DNA of 7,772 nt from Deferribacteres bacterium. Its GTDB lineage: Bacteria > Nitrospirota > Thermodesulfovibrionia > UBA6902. A program made the position numbers and the translations under genes. The stretch is taken from contig JAUVPO010000079.1 in assembly GCA_030598625.1 (NCBI GenBank), positions 1 to 7,772 of the forward strand, read 5' to 3'. The notes under the pieces were generated by a model, which was not told the origin of the DNA, did not search any database, and worked only from the letters and a program-made list of their open reading frames with translations. This document shows positions 1-5,790 of this stretch, one piece after another (the first letter of the stretch is position 1; each line of letters opens with the position of its first letter).

Positions 1-153
1 GTGGAAAAAGAAGAATGGGACGGGGGCGGTGATGACACAATCGATAGTGCTTATTATTACACTTATGATGAGTCGGGACGTGTGATCAAGGACGAATGGG
101 ACTGGGATAACGACGGGACAATTGATTATGTTTTGAATTATACACTGGCGTGA
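1..153 (+). CDS. 3' end of an Asp-rich repeat protein (partial)
   Basis: An open frame enters from the left edge and stops at TGA 151-153, giving 50 residues. The GTG at base 1 is probably an internal Val codon, because there is no upstream sequence to judge a start. The peptide holds two imperfect copies of one unit: EEWDGGGDDTIDSAYYYTYDESGRVI and DEWDWDNDGTIDYVLNYTL. Each has a Glu-Trp-Asp opening, an Asp/Gly-rich stretch ending D(D/G)TID, and a Tyr-rich strand. Such D-x-D-G-T-x-D units recall calcium-binding loops of secreted or surface proteins, and the Y-x-Y-D-x-x-G-R part recalls YD/RHS-type repeats. Both comparisons are inferences. The gene converges on parB with only 19 bases between the stops. 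Its full size, signal peptide and function cannot be judged from this window. Confidence 0.7.
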   Translation: MEKEEWDGGGDDTIDSAYYYTYDESGRVIKDEWDWDNDGTIDYVLNYTLA

Positions 154-172
154 ACGGCTTGTTTGCCCCCTG

Positions 173-1018
173 CTAAGGCATCAATATCTCAAGGAGCCTG
201 TCCAGTTCTTCAAGGGAGTAATAGTCTATTTCAATCCTTCCGCGTTTGTTTGATTTGTGAATCAACCGTACCTTTGTTCCCAGGCTCTGTATGAGTTGCT
301 CCTCAAGCGAGGCTATCTGGGGGTCTTTCAGGGTCTTTTGTTTTGTGCGCGGGGCGCTCGATGGATCCTTTTTGCTTAATGCTTCCGCTTCCCGTACACT
401 TAATCCGCTGTTGATTATTTTTTTCGCAATACTAATTTGATGCCTTTGGTGTTCAACCTGCAGTAAAGCCTTTGCGTGACCCATGCTTAAAGAGCTGTCG
501 GCAATCCACTTTTTGATCTCGGTGGGGAGTTTCAGTATTCTCAGGTAATTGGTTACGGTTGCCCTGTCTTTTCCCACCCTTCTGGACAGATCGTCATGTG
601 TCAGCTTGAAATCTTTTATCAGTCTCTGAAATGCCTCTGCTGTTTCGAGTGGATTCAGGTCTTCTCTCTGGATGTTTTCTATCAATGCGAGTTCAAGCGC
701 TTCTGCGGGGGCGGCATCTTTTACAATGGCCGGCACAGTGACCAGTCCTGCTATCTTTGCTGCTCTCCATCTCCTTTCACCTGCGATTAATTGATATGAA
801 TTGGCGGAAGTTTTTCTTATTATTACGGGTTGAATAATGCCTTTTTCTTTTATTGATGCGACAAGTTCTTTGAGGGCATTATCTTTAAATACTCTTCTTG
901 GCTGGTATTCGTTAGGTACAATACGTTTGATGTCAAGTTCCAATATCTCTTTCGACCCTGTCTTCTCCCGTTTATCGGGTATCAGGGCGGAAAGGCCTTT
1001 ACCGAGGGCCGTTTTCAT
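173..1018 (-). CDS. parB: ParB/Spo0J chromosome-partitioning protein
   Basis: A 281-residue protein of normal length for chromosomal ParB. ParB binds parS sites, spreads as a CTP-dependent DNA clamp and works with ParA to segregate replication origins. In order: an N-terminal ParA-contact peptide with LGKGLSALI (residues 5-13); CTP-binding motifs NEYQPR (36-41), GERRWRA (80-86) and ENIQRE (114-119); a helix-turn-helix with LTHDDLSRRVGKDRATVTNY (139-158); a Lys/Pro/Ser-rich linker (about 215-232); and a C-terminal dimerisation region ending in an acidic/Leu helix. The ATG at 1018-1016 lies inside the end of parA (20-base overlap), with an AGGAG-like site about 11 bases upstream inside parA, so translation is probably coupled. 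It is the last gene of the MtrA-like/parA/parB operon. No full parS palindrome was found in the window; a half-site lies upstream of the operon. Identification is secure. Confidence 0.96.
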   Translation of the reverse strand: MKTALGKGLSALIPDKREKTGSKEILELDIKRIVPNEYQPRRVFKDNALKELVASIKEKGIIQPVIIRKTSANSYQLIAGERRWRAAKIAGLVTVPAIVKDAAPAEALELALIENIQREDLNPLETAEAFQRLIKDFKLTHDDLSRRVGKDRATVTNYLRILKLPTEIKKWIADSSLSMGHAKALLQVEHQRHQISIAKKIINSGLSVREAEALSKKDPSSAPRTKQKTLKDPQIASLEEQLIQSLGTKVRLIHKSNKRGRIEIDYYSLEELDRLLEILMP

Positions 1019-1772
1019 TTTTCATTATCTCCTGTGCAAGTTCTAAATAACTCAGGGCGCCTTTTGACCTGATGTCATAGTAAATAGCCGGTTTGCCATG
1101 GCTTGGCGCTTCGGCAAGCGTGACATTTCTTGGAATGACTGTTTTATAAACCTTGTCCCCGAAATGCCTTCTCAATTCATCGGTGACCTGATGCGCAAGC
1201 GTGTTTCTTGCGTCAAACATTGTAAGCAGAATCCCTTCTATTTCAAGCGAGGGATTAAAAGAGCTTTTTATAAGATTAAAGGTTCTGAGCAGCATGCTTA
1301 TTCCTTCAAGGGCGAAATATTCACATTGAATCGGGATGAGCAGGCTGTCAGCGGCAACAAGGGCGTTGAGAGTCAAAAGACTGAGGGAAGGGGGGCAGTC
1401 TATAAAGATATAGTCATATTGGCCCTTAATTCTATCAAGGGCGCGTTTAAGAATTGTTTCCCGGCCGTCTTTTAAAATGAGTTCAAGTTCAGCGCCGATC
1501 AGATCGATATTTGATGAGATGATTTTAAGGCAGTCGATGCCTGTTTTCTGGACGACATCTTCAATGTTTTTTGCCTCGATGTATAAATCGTAGAGATTCC
1601 CGTTGAGATTGTCTTTGTCTAATCCAAGTCCGCTTGTTGCATTTCCCTGAGGGTCCGTGTCAATAAGCAGAACGCGTTTTTCGGAAGCCGCAAGTGAAGC
1701 TGTTAAGTTAATAGCGGTTGTAGTTTTTCCAACACCGCCTTTCTGGTTGGCTACGGCTGTTATTTTCCCCAC
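999..1772 (-). CDS. parA: ParA/Soj partitioning ATPase
   Basis: A 257-residue ParA-family (MinD/Mrp superfamily) ATPase. It dimerises on ATP, binds DNA non-specifically, and its ATPase is stimulated by ParB, which moves the ParB-parS complex. Visible motifs: deviant Walker A KGGVGKTT (residues 11-18), switch I LLIDTDPQGNAT (35-46, Asp38 and Asp40), Walker B with YIFIDCPPS (121-129, Asp125), and the IPIQCEYFALEG segment (147-158) typical of Soj. The length fits chromosomal Soj rather than the larger plasmid ParA with an N-terminal HTH. The start is a GTG at 1772-1770 preceded by GGAG five to six bases upstream. Its first base is the last base of the upstream stop codon (TAGTG), so it is coupled to the MtrA-like gene. 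Its 3' end overlaps parB by 20 bases. Confidence 0.97.
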   Translation of the reverse strand: MGKITAVANQKGGVGKTTTAINLTASLAASEKRVLLIDTDPQGNATSGLGLDKDNLNGNLYDLYIEAKNIEDVVQKTGIDCLKIISSNIDLIGAELELILKDGRETILKRALDRIKGQYDYIFIDCPPSLSLLTLNALVAADSLLIPIQCEYFALEGISMLLRTFNLIKSSFNPSLEIEGILLTMFDARNTLAHQVTDELRRHFGDKVYKTVIPRNVTLAEAPSHGKPAIYYDIRSKGALSYLELAQEIMKNENGPR

Positions 1773-2998
1773 TACGCTCCGTCCTGAACAAACTTGAAAC
1801 CTTTTTTAAGAGACAATTCCGCCCTTGCAAGTTCTTTTCCGAGGTATGCGGCATGACTTAGCTCTGTCACCCACTTGTTGTTAATAATTGTAAAATAAAT
1901 ATCCCGGCTGTTCCTGCCCCTGATTTTCCTGAGAAATTTATTGTCATAAGAGTAATGCTCGACCAGAATAGATCCGTTCTTTTTAGATGGAAGGATTACA
2001 AAGTATCCTGCCTTGTCAAGTTTCACTGATGATTTACTATGTTTTTTTACCGTAACCGTTGGGACTGAAGCGGCAGGTTTTGGAAGTGATATGGATATGG
2101 CAGCCTGGTCGCCGCAGTCACCATGGCATCCGCAGCTCGACAGGCTTTTTGTCCCGACAGGGATGAAGCCATGAACAGTCTTTAGAGAGGGGCTTGCTGA
2201 AGCTGCTTTTTGGGAGAGTTCATTGATTTTTTTGGTCAATGTTTTGGTATTTTCACAGCCGATCATATCATCGATCCGTATCTGTTTCTGAAACGCGGTT
2301 ACATCCGAGGGCGTGATATTTTTGAGTATCGGCCGTCTGCCTTTCGAGCCTATTACACGCATTTTTTTATCAACTCCGTTTTCCCATAACGCCAGCAGGG
2401 TCTTTCCGCTTTGATGACCTTCCGGATCTTTTCCTGCCACGATCAGGGAACGGATGCCGGGATTTGAAATAATGTTTGTTACTATCTTGTCAATCCCGAT
2501 GTTTTCAGTTTCTGTTTTACCGATTATACAGAGTCCGGCGGGTTTGAGCCTGGCAAGTTTTTCCTCCAGTTTAACGCTTGCAAGCGTGGAAACAGCTACA
2601 GGGGCGGACTTATCCAATACTGTATACTCGCCCTCAATTGAAGGCCATGAAGCATTGCTTGCCTCAAATTCGCAGTTTGAGAGTGTAGCCGAGGCCAAAG
2701 CGGGATATTTTGAGGTAAGCAGGGTCATTGCCTCAGGGGGTATACAATACTTGCAGCCAAAGCAGGGATATTCAAGTGGTTCAAGCTGCTCCGACCATTC
2801 ATTGACATGCCGCAGCAATTCTTTTGCATCTTTGATTTTCAGTAAGGGAAGTGAAGATTTCAGGTTTTCCAGAGTACCCTTCATACAGCCGCATTTTCTG
2901 CATTTGGAAAGCCGCATACCTCTTTGAATCTCCGATACAACCTTTTTGAACGTGGAATTCATGAAAATATTATGTATGATGGCAATAAAAAACTTCAA
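1772..2998 (-). CDS. MtrA-like corrinoid-domain protein with cysteine clusters and DUF4346-type C-terminus
   Basis: The longest reading is 408 residues. Residues 157-250 closely resemble subunit A of methanogen tetrahydromethanopterin S-methyltransferase (MtrA), the cobamide-carrying subunit: GKTETENIGIDKIV at 160-173, a SNPGIRSLIVAGKD stretch, EGHQSG at 193-198, and ENGVD. His195 may match the corrinoid-ligand region, which I cannot verify. Before it are two Cys clusters, CRKCGC (33-38) and CFGCKYC (79-85), and after it CGCHGDC (289-295), which look like metal or Fe-S sites. Residues 328-408 match the DUF4346 pattern (GYFVI, VEHY, HAAYLGKELARAE, FVQD). There is no membrane segment. The start is uncertain: 2998 is TTG, while ATG 2962 (residue 13) is more likely although neither has a clear Shine-Dalgarno. 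It is the first gene of the operon with parA and parB. Its role is unknown; methyl or corrinoid chemistry is inferred from the fold only. Confidence 0.85.
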   Translation of the reverse strand: MKFFIAIIHNIFMNSTFKKVVSEIQRGMRLSKCRKCGCMKGTLENLKSSLPLLKIKDAKELLRHVNEWSEQLEPLEYPCFGCKYCIPPEAMTLLTSKYPALASATLSNCEFEASNASWPSIEGEYTVLDKSAPVAVSTLASVKLEEKLARLKPAGLCIIGKTETENIGIDKIVTNIISNPGIRSLIVAGKDPEGHQSGKTLLALWENGVDKKMRVIGSKGRRPILKNITPSDVTAFQKQIRIDDMIGCENTKTLTKKINELSQKAASASPSLKTVHGFIPVGTKSLSSCGCHGDCGDQAAISISLPKPAASVPTVTVKKHSKSSVKLDKAGYFVILPSKKNGSILVEHYSYDNKFLRKIRGRNSRDIYFTIINNKWVTELSHAAYLGKELARAELSLKKGFKFVQDGA

Positions 2999-3047
2999 CC
3001 GTAATGCCGCTTATTTATGCATCCCGGCAAATTTTTATCGGCATTCA

Positions 3048-3119
3048 AAGTAAATATTATATGTACTATATTGTTTCACTGTTTCATTATTTCATGGTTT
3101 GTTGTAATAATATTTACTT
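3048..3119. repeat. 13-bp perfect inverted repeat, arms 46 bases apart
   Basis: AAGTAAATATTAT at 3048-3060 is repeated exactly in reverse complement as ATAATATTTACTT at 3107-3119. The 46-base interval holds the three tandem 8-mers. A further direct copy of the core GTAAATATTA lies at 3154-3163, so the core occurs three times in the intergenic region. The spacing is too long for a typical terminator; paired binding sites for a regulator or partition protein are one reading. The arms are very AT-rich, so chance plays a larger role than for a GC-balanced repeat. Confidence 0.75.
3072..3095 (+). repeat. Three tandem 8-bp units, the first equal to a parS half-site
   Basis: The units TGTTTCAC (3072-3079), TGTTTCAT (3080-3087) and TATTTCAT (3088-3095) follow one another without spacing. 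The consensus parS palindrome is TGTTTCACGTGAAACA, and the first unit equals its left half exactly, but the right half is absent and replaced by a direct copy. The repeat is seen directly; a link to ParB or to another iteron-binding protein is inference. Confidence 0.65.
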
Positions 3120-3150
3120 AAGACTGATAAATAAAGTATTTATCAGTTTT
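3120..3150. promoter_or_regulatory. Palindromic hairpin or operator upstream of the histidine kinase
   Basis: ACTGATAAATA (3123-3133) pairs perfectly with TATTTATCAGT (3137-3147) around a 3-base centre. The pairing extends outward to 3120 and 3150 with one G-T pair at 3122/3148. It overlaps a candidate -10 (TGATAA, 3126-3131), which suits an operator. A T-run follows (TTTT, 3147-3150), but the stem is nearly all A-T, so a strong intrinsic terminator is unlikely. It lies 54 bases before the kinase ATG. Confidence 0.55.
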
Positions 3151-3203
3151 ACCGTAAATATTAAATATGGAGTATATAGATCCAGAAAAGAGCAAACCCT
3201 GAC

Positions 3204-4727
3204 ATGGTCCCGTATAAAAAATTGAAACTGCAATGGGATAAAGTTAAATCTTGCGTAGAGATTGCCGATATCGCTTTTATCGGTTTGCGAGTCATTATTT
3301 TTTGCGGGGGGATTGGATGGCTCATATTTTCCGATATTTCACAAAAGACCTTCGGGTATGTCAGCGGTATTTTTGTCTACTTTGTTATCTACAGTATTTT
3401 TGTTTACAGCTGTCTTTTTTTATATCCTCAAAAAAAGAACGTCGTATATGGTCTCGCCCTGTTTTTTGATCTTTCATATGCATCCCTTCTTGTAAAGGTG
3501 ACCGGTGGATTTGACAGTTCTTTTTTTAACGGGTTTTATTTAATAACCGCCCTTTATTCTTTTTATTTCGGACTCTGGTCCGGATCAGTGATAGCTGCCA
3601 TAGCGGCCGTATTATATTATTCAAGCTCCGGTTATGTATCCAATGAAATTCACTGGACTGATTTTTCAGTAAGGATTGCATTTTTATTTTTATTGGCGCT
3701 GCCCCTCGGAATGCTTTCCCAGAAATTAAAAAGTGACAAGAAAAAGATAGAGAATCTCAACAGCGACCTGGAACGATATATCGAAGAATTGCGAAACATA
3801 CAGGGAAGGCTTATACAGGTAGAAAAATTATCAGCCCTGGGAAGACTGACGGCGGATGTCGCGCATGAGATAAGAAATCCGTTGACTTCCATTGGAGGAT
3901 TTGCCAGACGCCTTAATAAAAAGTTATCTATAGGATCAATGGAAAGACAATATTCCGACATAGTTATATCGGAAGTCGACAGGTTGGAACGAATACTCAG
4001 GGATGTCCTGACGTTTTCAAGAGAAGCAAAATCTGAAATAGACTATCAGGAGATAAACGAAACTGTAGAAGAATCCCTGCAAACGTTTGTTGGCATATGT
4101 TCTGAACAATCAATACGGATTGACAAGGAACTGGATTCATTGCTTCCCCAGGTTTTAATTGATAAAGATCAGATAAGACAGGCGGTAAATAACCTTATCT
4201 CAAACGCCATAGATGTAATGTCTGAGGGGGGCAAGCTTGCGGTTAAAACTTTTATGAAGAGATTATATGAGATTGATTATGTTGTCATGGAAGTTGCAGA
4301 TACAGGTCCCGGCTTGACAAAAGAAGCGGTAGATATGATATTTGAACCTTTTTTTACGACAAAAGAAATAGGAGCAGGCACAGGACTCGGTCTATCCATA
4401 TGCAGAAAGATTATGGATGAACATAACGGATTAATATTTGTGGAAAGTGAATTAGGCAAGGGCACGTCATTTAAAATGTTTTTCCCTTATCAGAACAGAG
4501 AAAACGGGGATGAGGTAATGTGTTGGGAATTCAACAAATGTGGTGTGAAAAATGCGGAAGGCGCGGCCGGGATGAGATGTCCTGTTTATCCAAATTACGG
4601 GCGAATCTGCTGGGGGGTAGCCGGAACATTTTGTGGGAAAAAAGTAAGCGGGGCTATTGCCCAGAAGCTCGGCGACTGCAGAAAGTGTGAGTTTTACAAA
4701 AGGACTGCCGTACTAAAAAACCTGTAG
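3204..4727 (+). CDS. Membrane sensor histidine kinase with C-terminal two-CW cysteine module
   Basis: 507 residues. About six hydrophobic segments (roughly 21-43, 50-73, 79-97, 108-124, 126-142, 156-172) form a membrane sensor with little extracellular sequence. A coiled linker follows (about 173-207), then HisKA with the phosphorylated His221 in VAHEIRNPLTSIGGF. The ATPase domain has N-box NNLISNAIDV (329-338), DTGPG (366-370), FEPFFTT and GTGLGL. After the kinase, residues 439-495 hold CWEFNKC, CPVYP, CW, C and CRKC (Cys440, 446, 459, 469, 477, 492, 495). This is a two-CW module, probably a metal or redox site. The expected role is ATP-dependent autophosphorylation and phosphotransfer, but no response regulator is adjacent, so this is an orphan kinase. 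The signal is unknown. No clear Shine-Dalgarno precedes the ATG. A long hairpin follows the stop. Confidence 0.93.
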   Translation: MVPYKKLKLQWDKVKSCVEIADIAFIGLRVIIFCGGIGWLIFSDISQKTFGYVSGIFVYFVIYSIFVYSCLFLYPQKKNVVYGLALFFDLSYASLLVKVTGGFDSSFFNGFYLITALYSFYFGLWSGSVIAAIAAVLYYSSSGYVSNEIHWTDFSVRIAFLFLLALPLGMLSQKLKSDKKKIENLNSDLERYIEELRNIQGRLIQVEKLSALGRLTADVAHEIRNPLTSIGGFARRLNKKLSIGSMERQYSDIVISEVDRLERILRDVLTFSREAKSEIDYQEINETVEESLQTFVGICSEQSIRIDKELDSLLPQVLIDKDQIRQAVNNLISNAIDVMSEGGKLAVKTFMKRLYEIDYVVMEVADTGPGLTKEAVDMIFEPFFTTKEIGAGTGLGLSICRKIMDEHNGLIFVESELGKGTSFKMFFPYQNRENGDEVMCWEFNKCGVKNAEGAAGMRCPVYPNYGRICWGVAGTFCGKKVSGAIAQKLGDCRKCEFYKRTAVLKNL

Positions 4728-4733
4728 TATAAA

Positions 4734-4800
4734 AAAGGATTCAAGGATTCGAGTGATGGAATTTATTTTATATTTTTTTACTTGTATCCTTGAATCTTTT
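4734..4800 (+). terminator. Long terminator-like hairpin after the histidine kinase
   Basis: GATTCAAGGAT (4738-4748) pairs exactly with ATCCTTGAATC (4786-4796). The stem extends outward through a G-T pair and three A-T pairs to 4734/4800, so A-rich and T-rich tracts flank it and it could act in both directions. Further pairing inside (4750-4756 with 4778-4784, including G-T pairs) lengthens it, with an AT-rich loop. It starts 7 bases after the kinase stop and ends before the tRNA promoter region. The large loop makes it less typical than a classical intrinsic terminator. Confidence 0.6.
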
Positions 4801-4816
4801 AAATAAAATTAAGAAG

Positions 4817-4846
4817 TTTACTTTTCCTGCTGTTTTATCATAAAAT
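4817..4846 (+). promoter_or_regulatory. Possible sigma-70-type promoter for the tRNA gene
   Basis: TTTACT (4817-4822) and TAAAAT (4841-4846) are 18 bases apart and lie 25 bases before the tRNA. A second candidate -10, TACTAT (4854-4859), would start transcription nearer the mature 5' end. These are pattern matches in an AT-rich stretch and could arise by chance. Confidence 0.35.
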
Positions 4847-4870
4847 GTCATGGTACTATTTTAAATGATA

Positions 4871-4946
4871 GGGCCCATAGCTCAGTTGGAAGAGCTACCG
4901 GCTCATAACCGGTTGGTCCCAGGTTCGAGCCCTGGTGGGCCCACCA
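4871..4946 (+). tRNA. tRNA with anticodon CAT, probably tRNA-Ile2 (lysidine type)
   Basis: The 76 bases fold into a full cloverleaf. The acceptor stem is GGGCCCA (4871-4877) with TGGGCCC (4936-4942). The D-arm is GCTC/GAGC. The anticodon stem is ACCGG/CCGGT around loop CTCATAA, with CAT at 4904-4906. The T-arm is CCAGG-TTCGAGC-CCTGG. Discriminator A4943 is followed by an encoded CCA (4944-4946). It is not initiator tRNA, because G1 pairs with C72 and the anticodon stem lacks the three G-C pairs of tRNA-fMet. Consecutive C4-G69 and C5-G68 pairs are known determinants for TilS in E. coli tRNA-Ile2, so C34 is probably converted to lysidine to read AUA. Elongator tRNA-Met remains possible. The tRNA call is certain; the isotype is moderately supported. 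Confidence 0.93.
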
Positions 4947-5030
4947 AATCGTGTCTTTTCGACTCAGAGTGAAGAGCAGAAATTGAAAGTGAAAGAAATC
5001 AGTTCATGACATTCGACTTATACCGCTCCC

Positions 5031-5035
5031 GGAGG
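5031..5035 (+). promoter_or_regulatory. Ribosome-binding site that fixes a TTG start
   Basis: GGAGG at 5031-5035 stands 5 bases before TTG 5041. No ATG or GTG nearby in this frame has a comparable site, so the zinc-ribbon gene most likely starts at the TTG. Confidence 0.75.
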
Positions 5036-5040
5036 CAATA

Positions 5041-5790
5041 TTGGAAGAGCAACTAAAACTCTTAATTGAACTTCAGGAGATAGATTCTTTCATACGTTCA
5101 ATAGATGAAAAAATTGAGTCATTACCCCGCAGATTAGAACAGTTTAAGCATCCTCTAAAAGAAGTAAGTGAATCCGTTCAAAAGGCTGAGGCAAAGTCTG
5201 ACGTCCTGAATAAAAAGAAAAAAGAAAAAGATATGGAATTAGACGAAGTTCAGGACAAGATTAATAAACTCAAAGCAAGAAGCAGTGAAATTAAGACAAA
5301 CAAGGAATATGAGGCGCATATTAAGGAGATTGAAGGCTTTGAAAAGAGCAAGTATAAGATGGAGGATGATATTCTTTCTCTGATGGAGGACATTGAGAAT
5401 TATTCCGGCTACGTAAAAGAAAAGAAGATAAAAGTGAAGAAAGCTGAAGACGATTTTAAGCTGCAGGAGAAGGCCCTGGAGGAAGAAAAGAAGAAACTGC
5501 ATTCTGAAATGGAAATGTGTAAATCAAAGAGGGGGGACTTTGTTGCCGGAATAGATGAAGAGAATTACGATCAATATATGAAACTATTGAGTAGAATGGG
5601 GGGGGTGGCAATTGTACCGACGGAAAACGAGATATGTCTTGGCTGCAATACAAATATCCCGCCCCAATTATTTAATGATATAAAAAAGAATGACAGAATT
5701 TTTACCTGTTATTACTGTAAAAGACTGCTATATTTTAAAGAGCCGGTCCCGTCTGATAAAGAGTCCGGGGAAGCCCCGCCGTCGTCTTAA
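5041..5790 (+). CDS. Coiled-coil protein with C4 zinc ribbon (FlgZ/CdsZ-like)
   Basis: 249 residues starting at TTG with a strong GGAGG site. Residues 1 to about 180 are Lys/Glu-rich heptad-like sequence, predicted as a long antiparallel coiled coil. A C4 zinc ribbon follows: CLGC (Cys199, Cys202) and CYYC (Cys223, Cys226), with PPQLF between and RLLYF after, as in the family's zinc-ribbon domain. Helicobacter FlgZ (HP0958) and chlamydial CdsZ (CT398) share this architecture and bind sigma-54 or flagellar/type III export components, so an adaptor or chaperone role is possible; many members are uncharacterised. The C-terminal tail (about 236-249) is Pro/Ser/acidic and probably flexible. The stop overlaps the ATG of the RNase H gene by one base (TAATG), so the pair is one operon. 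The family call is strong and the function uncertain. Confidence 0.88.
   Translation: MEEQLKLLIELQEIDSFIRSIDEKIESLPRRLEQFKHPLKEVSESVQKAEAKSDVLNKKKKEKDMELDEVQDKINKLKARSSEIKTNKEYEAHIKEIEGFEKSKYKMEDDILSLMEDIENYSGYVKEKKIKVKKAEDDFKLQEKALEEEKKKLHSEMEMCKSKRGDFVAGIDEENYDQYMKLLSRMGGVAIVPTENEICLGCNTNIPPQLFNDIKKNDRIFTCYYCKRLLYFKEPVPSDKESGEAPPSS

Larger units (their letters stand above)
2963..3203. promoter_or_regulatory. Divergent, repeat-dense AT-rich intergenic region
   Basis: About 240 bases separate the reverse MtrA-like/parAB operon from the forward histidine kinase gene, so promoters for both must lie here unless the kinase is read from elsewhere. No plausible protein gene is present. Possible forward promoters are TTGTAA (3103-3108) with TGATAA (3126-3131) at a 17-base spacing, or TTTACC (3148-3153) with GTATAT (3172-3177) at 18. 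A possible reverse promoter has TTGAAG (2998-2993) and CATAAT near 2970, which would place the transcript start almost on the ATG at 2962. The middle is packed with direct and inverted repeats, listed separately. The promoter calls are weak pattern matches; the region's regulatory role is a reasonable inference from gene orientation. Confidence 0.5.

Noticed and set aside
1098..1475. Forward 125-codon open frame opposite parA
   Set aside because: It lies wholly antisense to an unmistakable ParA gene and its translation has no recognisable domain; it is a shadow frame.
2454..2927. Forward 157-codon open frame opposite the MtrA-like gene
   Set aside because: It is antisense to conserved MtrA-like and Cys-cluster sequence, with a Ser/Leu-rich, domain-free translation.
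3004..3225. Forward 73-codon open frame in the divergent intergenic region
   Set aside because: It consists of AT-rich repeat sequence, overlaps the kinase start, has no ribosome-binding site, and its translation looks like random hydrophobic/Tyr-rich sequence.
3385..3393. TTATCTACA, one mismatch from a DnaA box
   Set aside because: It is a single copy inside the kinase membrane-segment coding sequence with no cluster around it; expected by chance.
4871..4946. Initiator tRNA-fMet
   Set aside because: G1-C72 is paired and the anticodon stem lacks the three consecutive G-C pairs of initiator tRNAs.
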